Source: Candidatus Microgenomates bacterium (GTDB lineage Bacteria; Patescibacteriota; Microgenomatia; UBA1400; PJMF01). Taken from it: 10,376 nt of DNA. The notes beneath the pieces are model-generated. The model ran no database searches, was not told the origin of the DNA, and was given only the letters and a program-made list of their open reading frames with translations. A program made the position numbers and the translations under genes. The stretch covers positions 1 through 10,376 of the forward strand of contig WFTH01000003.1 in assembly GCA_015485595.1 (NCBI GenBank). The letters are read 5' to 3'. Shown piece by piece: positions 6,500-10,376 of the stretch; the first letter of the stretch is position 1; every line of letters begins with the position of its first letter.

Positions 6500-6518
6500 A
6501 CTTACAAGTTTTAAGTAG
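6498..6518. promoter_or_regulatory. Perfect 7-bp dyad over the predicted transcription start
   Basis: CTACTTA-CAAGTTT-TAAGTAG. Its left arm overlaps the -10 and would not be transcribed, so it is more likely a DNA operator than an RNA hairpin. It is not followed by a T-run, and its spacing differs from the BlaI-type dyad at 3155-3169. The binding protein is unknown. Confidence 0.35.
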
Positions 6519-6527
6519 ACTAAAAGC

Positions 6528-6533
6528 AGAAGG
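6528..6533 (+). promoter_or_regulatory. Shine-Dalgarno of the 321-residue gene
   Basis: AGAAGG ends 6 bases before the ATG at 6540. It is one of the few convincing ribosome-binding sites in the window and fixes this start. Confidence 0.65.
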
Positions 6534-6539
6534 TTTAAG

Positions 6540-7505
6540 ATGTTAAAAAAAACAAACTCAAAATCAAACAAACAACTTGTTATTAACCTAGATACGCTCA
6601 AAACCACAGCTCAGTTTGGTTTGGTCGCTTTGGGTACAGCCCTAGTCATCAAAGGAGTTCAAAACTACCAAACAAAAACAACTTCGTTATCACCTCTAGA
6701 TCAACCAACTACAAGCGCTTCTGGGCGAACCAAGCAAGCAGATATCAACGTCCTTGCTGCTCAGGTTCTACCAAAAGAAGGAGTTAGCCTCCCGATTCGT
6801 TGGGGAGACCTTGGCAAACGTATGCTTGAAGACGGAGTCATTGATGAAGCCAAGCTTAAAGCTGTCTTTCCAGAAGGCCTGCCTCCTGAGGGAGAGAAGA
6901 TCCTTAAAACTCAAGTAAACAAGCCAATCGTTCTTAACCAAGAAAACAGCCGCTTCTTGCTTGATATGTTCTGGGCTTTTGGCTTGGCAAATAAAAACTC
7001 CATCTTATCTGAAGGACCGATGATGGATCCAAAGTACGGCAAGGATGCCAGTCGGTTTGCTTCTACTGGAGGTTGGACACTAGCTAAAACTCCAGGACCT
7101 AACTACTATAATAAGTTTGACTATCTTAAACTTACTCCCAAACAACAAGCACTGGTCGAAAAGGTGGCCAAAAACATCTACAGGCCTTGCTGTGGCAACT
7201 CAACCTACTTTCCTGATTGCAACCATGGCATGGCAATGTTGGGCTTACTGGAATTAATGGCGGCAAATGGTGTTACTGAAGACCAAATGTATAAGGTTGC
7301 CCTAAAAGTAAACTCTTTTTGGTTCCCTCAAACCTACATGGATCTAGCTACCTACTTTAAGGAACAGGGAACCGACTGGAAAGATGTTAATCCAAAACTG
7401 GTCTTAAGCGCTAACCACTCTAGCGCCCTAGGTTACACAGAAACTAGAAAAAAGATTAAAAGCCTACCCACCCCTCCCTCAGGAGGAGGAAGCTGCGGAA
7501 CCTAA
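6540..7505 (+). CDS. Uncharacterised membrane-anchored protein with CC...CxHxMxM motif and C-terminal GGGSCGT
   Basis: A 321-residue protein with one probable N-terminal membrane segment (about 25-40), a variable linker (45-75) and a conserved-looking domain (about 80-300). The striking part is YRPCCGNSTYFPDCNHGMAM (214-233), which groups C217, C218, C227, H229, M231 and M233 in a thiol/imidazole/thioether pattern suited to a soft metal such as Cu(I). It continues as an amphipathic helical stretch and NSFWFPQTY (258-266). The chain ends in GGGSCGT with C319 on a flexible Gly tail, like a mobile metal- or thiol-delivery arm. I recall similar unannotated proteins in Candidate Phyla Radiation genomes but know no function. 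It has its own promoter with the tandem regulator site and lies 39 bases before the rhodanese gene. A metal-binding or thiol-redox role outside the membrane is inferred from motif and context. Confidence 0.85.
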   Translation: MLKKTNSKSNKQLVINLDTLKTTAQFGLVALGTALVIKGVQNYQTKTTSLSPLDQPTTSASGRTKQADINVLAAQVLPKEGVSLPIRWGDLGKRMLEDGVIDEAKLKAVFPEGLPPEGEKILKTQVNKPIVLNQENSRFLLDMFWAFGLANKNSILSEGPMMDPKYGKDASRFASTGGWTLAKTPGPNYYNKFDYLKLTPKQQALVEKVAKNIYRPCCGNSTYFPDCNHGMAMLGLLELMAANGVTEDQMYKVALKVNSFWFPQTYMDLATYFKEQGTDWKDVNPKLVLSANHSSALGYTETRKKIKSLPTPPSGGGSCGT

Positions 7506-7544
7506 AAACAAACCCCGATCGAGTAACAGCTAGCAACAACTAAA

Positions 7545-7994
7545 ATGATCAATATGAGCAAAAAACAACATAATCAATTTATCTTGGCAGTGCTTGTTTT
7601 GGCTGTTTTTGGCGGGAGTTGGTGGATAGTAAACAAAAATCAAGCTTTACAACCCCGTGTTCAACCCATTACCCAAGTTAAACCGAAACAAGGCGTACAG
7701 CTAGTTACCCCAAAAGAGTTCGTTCGACTAGCTCAGAAAGATGACGCCTTTGTGCTTGATGTACATGTCCCAGAACAAAAACACATCCCAAACACAGATG
7801 CTTTCATACCCTTTAATCAACTAACAGTCAATCAAGATAAACTTCCTAAAGATAAAAGCGTGCCCATTTTAGTTTACTGTCGCTCGGGTGGAATGAGTGC
7901 TCAAGCAAGTAAGGAGTTGATTAAGATGGGTTATACCCAAGTATATGATTTAGAAGGTGGTCTTAATGCCTACAGCCAAGTGTTTGGTAACTGA
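7545..7994 (+). CDS. Membrane-anchored single-domain rhodanese
   Basis: A 149-residue protein with an N-terminal membrane segment (about 11-29) and one rhodanese domain (about 52-146), so it should act outside the membrane. Landmarks are FVLDVHVPEQKHIPNT (69-84), the place of the usual DVRxPxEYxxGHIPGA; the active-site loop YCRSGGMSAQ (111-120) with C112; and YDLEGGLNAY (134-143), the usual LxGGxxAW. The active-site Cys is present, so persulfide or sulfane-sulfur transfer is possible. The HIPNTDAFIPF segment departs from the family norm. A start at the ATG at 7554 is equally possible; neither has a Shine-Dalgarno. It follows the CC/CxH protein by 39 bases, probably in one transcript, and may transfer sulfur to or handle thiols of that partner. 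This is the only TGA stop here. Confidence 0.88.
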   Translation: MINMSKKQHNQFILAVLVLAVFGGSWWIVNKNQALQPRVQPITQVKPKQGVQLVTPKEFVRLAQKDDAFVLDVHVPEQKHIPNTDAFIPFNQLTVNQDKLPKDKSVPILVYCRSGGMSAQASKELIKMGYTQVYDLEGGLNAYSQVFGN

Positions 7995-8038
7995 GGCTTT
8001 ACACGCTAGCACAAACTGTTATCAGTTGTTATCTTGGC

Positions 8039-8485
8039 TTATTCCGACTGAGTTTTAATATGGTTTGGGTAGCGTTGGTTAACTAAAGAGTCGATCAACT
8101 GTCTATTGGCCTCACCAAACTCTTCTATTAGGGCTTTTGAAAAATACGCAGCTAAAAGCGGGTTTCCTTCACCTTCTAAGATCTCCCCCACGCACTCTCC
8201 ACAGGGAGCTTCTCCCTCCATAACATCTTTAAGGCAGTCACAAACCAAACCGTCCTGACCCTTATTCTTAAACAAACAGTAACCACATGGCTCTTCTAAA
8301 CAACACTTGTATCTATCTGCATCGATTAAGCTGGCTATCTGCCTATCTTTTAACTCTCCCAACTGGTCCATCGACATTTGCAGATGGGCTAGCTGCATCC
8401 CCCAACTAACCAAAAAACCCAGTCCCATCACTCCTAAAGTTAAAAAAGAAACTTGAGTTAATTTGTTATTTAGTTGTACTTTCAT
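8039..8485 (-). CDS. Membrane-anchored eight-cysteine protein, uncharacterised
   Basis: A 148-residue protein with an N-terminal membrane segment (about 12-30), a short Met/His-bearing stretch (M30, H34, M37, M39) and a Cys-rich region. Eight cysteines fall in four pairs: C61-C62, C67-x2-C70, C82-x-C84 and C95-x2-C98. The repeated PCGYC and PCGEC signatures (66-70 and 94-98) suggest two similar metal- or cluster-binding half-sites. The tail (about 105-148) is acidic and helical with no Cys. No known domain is recognised; from memory, relatives occur in Candidate Phyla Radiation genomes. It starts 5 bases after the DUF411 stop, its GGAG ribosome-binding site (8497-8500) lying inside that gene's last codons, so the two are translated from one message. 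Copper buffering, sequestration or an Fe-S/redox site are all possible; I infer a metal role. Confidence 0.85.
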   Translation of the reverse strand: MKVQLNNKLTQVSFLTLGVMGLGFLVSWGMQLAHLQMSMDQLGELKDRQIASLIDADRYKCCLEEPCGYCLFKNKGQDGLVCDCLKDVMEGEAPCGECVGEILEGEGNPLLAAYFSKALIEEFGEANRQLIDSLVNQRYPNHIKTQSE

Positions 8486-8490
8486 AACAT

Positions 8491-8970
8491 CTATATCTCC
8501 ATGTAAGTTTGATATTGGTCGCCAGTCTTCTGATAGATTTTAAACGAGGCGCGTTTCTGACCAGGCATACCGGGCGAACCAGCTGGCATACCGGGCAAAC
8601 CAATACCATCAATAACCGGCTTTTCTTTCAGAAGTTTTTCGACTGCTGCCACGGGCACATGACCTTCAATAAAGTAGTTGTCTGCTACCAAGGTGTGACA
8701 GCTTTGTTTTTCTGGAGCGATACCGTAATCAGCTTTAACTTGATTCATCTCAAAAGTTTTTACGATCTTCACCTTATAACCACGCTTCTTAAGCTCAGCG
8801 GCATAACCTGTACAACAACTGCAGTTAGGATCTTTATACATGGTCAACAACAAACGATTATCTTGAGTGTTAGACGGTTGATTTTGAGCGCCGTTAAAGA
8901 CAAACCAAACTCCACCCAAGCTAAACAACCCAATAACAAAAACAGCAAGGAGAGTTTTGGCTTTTTTCAT
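8491..8970 (-). CDS. DUF411-family metal-binding protein
   Basis: A 159-residue protein with an N-terminal membrane segment (about 7-25) and a DUF411 domain (about 39-157). Family marks are YKDPNCSCCTGY (45-56) with C50, C52 and C53; ADYGIAPEKQSCHT (80-93) with C91 and H92; EGHVP (102-106) with H104; and GLPGMPAGSPGMPG (124-137). DUF411 proteins are often encoded in copper and other heavy-metal resistance clusters and are thought to bind metal, but a precise activity is not established. The Cys/His set would suit a thiolate copper site outside the membrane. The gene lies 40 bases downstream of the copper ATPase gene and has its own promoter with the tandem 11-bp repeat, so it is probably induced by the two-component system. 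It heads a two-gene operon with the eight-Cys protein. Confidence 0.9.
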   Translation of the reverse strand: MKKAKTLLAVFVIGLFSLGGVWFVFNGAQNQPSNTQDNRLLLTMYKDPNCSCCTGYAAELKKRGYKVKIVKTFEMNQVKADYGIAPEKQSCHTLVADNYFIEGHVPVAAVEKLLKEKPVIDGIGLPGMPAGSPGMPGQKRASFKIYQKTGDQYQTYMEI

Positions 8971-8976
8971 ACTCTT

Positions 8977-8982
8977 AATTTA
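8977..8982 (-). promoter_or_regulatory. Probable -10 of the DUF411 gene
   Basis: TAAATT on the minus strand (or TTAAAT one base earlier) lies 6 bases before the ATG, giving a leaderless geometry like that of the GH3 and small-protein genes. There is no -35 consensus; that position is covered by the tandem repeat at 8990-9009. Confidence 0.4.
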
Positions 8983-8989
8983 ACACACA

Positions 8990-9009
8990 GAACATGAAAA
9001 GAAGATGAA
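8990..9009 (-). promoter_or_regulatory. Second tandem direct repeat, predicted response-regulator site
   Basis: On the minus strand TTCATCTTC (9001-9009), TT, then TTCATGTTC (8990-8998). Spacing and linker match the site at 6467-6486 exactly, with 15 of 18 repeat positions identical between the two sites. It fits entirely in the 40-base gap between the ATPase stop and the DUF411 start and covers the -35 position. Confidence 0.6.
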
Positions 9010-9010
9010 A

Positions 9011-10376
9011 CTAGATCCTGTTCAAACTGGTTTTTTTAAGACCAAAAGCGTTTATCACCACAATTACACTTGAAAGACTCATTAAAAGAGCTCCCACTCC
9101 CGGACTTAAAAAGAAACCGAATGAAGCAAAAACACCCGCCGCAGCCGGAATAGCCACCACGTTATAACCTATCGCCCAAATTAAGTTCTGAACCATTTTT
9201 TGATAAGTTTTGCGACTTAAAGTTATCAAACTAACCACATCTAGAGGATTGTTGCGAGTTAAAATCACATCTCCTGCTTCTTGAGCCACATCTGTACCAG
9301 CACTAATCACAACGCCCACATCTGCTTGAGTTAAAGCTGGAGCATCGTTAATCCCATCCCCCACCATAATCACCACCTCTTGTTTGTCTTGAAGTTTTTT
9401 GACATACCGGTATTTATCCTGAGGTAGAACTTGAGCAAAAACTGTATCGATATTAAGCTGGCCGGCCACTTTGTCTGCTGTCTGTTGATTGTCGCCTGTC
9501 AACATAGCCACCTTAAGACCGAGCCTATGAAGGTTTTTAACCGCTTCTTCTGCCTCTTTTCTAACTTTATCGCTTAAAGCGAGCGCCATAACTTGCTTGT
9601 TGTCAACCGCCACATAGATGGTCGTCTCACCTTCTTTTTGCCAAGACTGAGCCAGAGAGTCAAGTTGAGTGCAAAGCATCGCTTTTCGAGTAAGCAAAAA
9701 CTCTTTTGTGCCAATAAGTACAGTATGACCATCAACCTCCGCCAGAACACCTTTTCCCGGATGGTTATGAAAACGCTTAACTTTTAGTAAAGACTGTTTA
9801 TTAGTTTTTTTCTTCAAGCTGTCAACTATTTGAGTGGCTAAAGGATGAGTTGACTGCAGCTCAGTTGCGATCACTAACCGCGCTAAGTAGCTTTTAAGTT
9901 CCTCCTTGTTCATGTCAGACCAACCTTTAAGGCTGGTTAGAGTTTCTAAATTCCTCATATACTCCAAGTGCGTTAGTCTAAAGCTTCCTTGGGTTAAAGT
10001 GCCTGTTTTATCGAAAACTACATAACTGGCGTCCTTAATTACTTCTAACTTACTCAGGTCCTTAATGAATAAACCATGAGTCGTGGCAAGGCGGGTAGCG
10101 ATGGTGGTTACGGTAGGAATTGCTAAACCAAGCGCATGAGGACAAGCAATCACCAAGACTGTAATGGCAATGGTAATCGCAAAGGCCACCGACTGACCTA
10201 AGGCTATCCAAACAACCAAAGAAACGACCGCCACCATCAAAGCAGAAAAAGTTAGCCATTTGGCTGCTTTATTAGCTAAAACTTGAGTTTTTGGTTTGGT
10301 TTTTTTTGCTTGGGCTACTAGTTTTTTAATCTGACCCACGGTTGAGTGCTCTCCTACTCGAGTTAACCTAAGGTAG
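9011..10376 (-). CDS. copB: CopB-type (P1B-3) copper-transporting P-type ATPase, N-terminus beyond the window
   Basis: The frame is open to the right edge: 12 more codons precede the in-frame GTG at 10337-10339 and align with the conserved TRVGEHSTVGQIKKLV region after the actuator domain. This is therefore an internal fragment, not a start. About 455 residues are visible. The transmembrane metal-site motif is CPH (codons at 10136-10144), marking the P1B-3 group, which exports Cu(II) or Cu(I)/Ag(I). It also has the phosphorylation motif DKTGT (9998-10012), the HPLA nucleotide-site motif, GKGVLAEV, MLTGDNQQTA, GDGINDAPAL, the YQKMVQNLIWAIGYN helix and MSLSSVIVVINA in the last helix. All catalytic motifs seen are intact. 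The His-rich N-terminus, first helices and actuator TGE lie outside. It should move copper out of the cytoplasm, supplying the oxidase and thiol proteins outside. Confidence 0.93.
   Translation of the reverse strand, partial: YLRLTRVGEHSTVGQIKKLVAQAKKTKPKTQVLANKAAKWLTFSALMVAVVSLVVWIALGQSVAFAITIAITVLVIACPHALGLAIPTVTTIATRLATTHGLFIKDLSKLEVIKDASYVVFDKTGTLTQGSFRLTHLEYMRNLETLTSLKGWSDMNKEELKSYLARLVIATELQSTHPLATQIVDSLKKKTNKQSLLKVKRFHNHPGKGVLAEVDGHTVLIGTKEFLLTRKAMLCTQLDSLAQSWQKEGETTIYVAVDNKQVMALALSDKVRKEAEEAVKNLHRLGLKVAMLTGDNQQTADKVAGQLNIDTVFAQVLPQDKYRYVKKLQDKQEVVIMVGDGINDAPALTQADVGVVISAGTDVAQEAGDVILTRNNPLDVVSLITLSRKTYQKMVQNLIWAIGYNVVAIPAAAGVFASFGFFLSPGVGALLMSLSSVIVVINAFGLKKTSLNRI

Noticed and set aside
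7995-8038. Terminator between the convergent rhodanese and eight-Cys genes
   Set aside because: Only a 5-bp stem (AACTG-TTAT-CAGTT) with no T-run; too weak to call.
8509-8997. Plus-strand ORF of 162 codons opposite the DUF411 gene
   Set aside because: The minus-strand frame carries clear DUF411 motifs; the plus-strand product looks like random antisense sequence.
10062-10259. Minus-strand 65-codon ORF inside the ATPase region
   Set aside because: It overlaps the CPH-containing ATPase frame in another register and is not independently supported. The GTG at 10337-10339 was likewise rejected as the ATPase start because the frame continues with family sequence to the edge.
1-10376. Alternative genetic code, CRISPR, tRNA, insertion sequence
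   Set aside because: TGA is a normal stop at 7992-7994, and no recoding is needed in any gene. No spaced CRISPR repeats, cloverleaf or transposase-like frame was seen.

Overview
The window reads as a compact, AT-leaning bacterial segment with 11 complete protein genes, a large gene cut by the right edge, and perhaps one more cut by the left edge. All stops (TAA, TAG and one TGA) fit the standard bacterial code. Several protein types resemble, from memory, those common in Candidate Phyla Radiation (Patescibacteria) genomes, perhaps Microgenomates: the short 103-residue protein, the membrane-anchored eight-cysteine protein, the 321-residue CC...CxHxMxM protein and a degenerate membrane-tethered GH3 protein. 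Gene starts that sit directly behind a -10 box (apparently leaderless) fit that idea. The lineage is an inference, not proven.

Layout. Left edge: a possible truncated minus-strand ORF. 85-1239 (-): membrane-anchored GH3/NagZ-like protein. 1262-1345: an AT-rich array with an unbroken 7-bp period whose outer heptads form a 20-bp inverted repeat. 1336-1629 (-): small conserved uncharacterised protein. 1654-3117 (-): membrane-anchored multicopper oxidase with all copper ligands. 3118-3171: divergent control region with a promoter and a BlaI/CopY-type operator. 3172-6464 (+): a tight run of BlaI-family repressor, M56 (BlaR1-like) membrane metallopeptidase, OmpR-type response regulator and sensor histidine kinase. 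6465-6539: promoter with a tandem 11-bp-spaced repeat. 6540-7994 (+): uncharacterised Cys/His/Met protein, then an extracytoplasmic rhodanese. Converging from the right on the minus strand: a CPH-type (CopB, P1B-3) copper ATPase running off the edge, a second copy of the tandem repeat, a DUF411 metal-binding protein and the eight-Cys membrane protein.

How it fits together. From about 1650 rightwards this looks like a copper-handling island: export (CopB-type ATPase), oxidation or detoxification outside the membrane (multicopper oxidase), and small thiol-rich membrane-anchored proteins (DUF411, eight-Cys protein, CC/CxH protein, rhodanese) that could buffer or traffic metal. Two separate sensing modules, BlaI/M56 and a two-component system, are encoded as one apparent operon. 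The clearest new signal is regulatory. The same 20-bp element, TTCATC(C/T)TC-TT-TTCAT(C/G)(C/T)TC, lies before two promoters of the island on opposite strands and has the geometry of an OmpR-family response-regulator site. The BlaI-type dyad overlaps the -10 of the regulatory operon, suggesting autoregulation through repressor cleavage.
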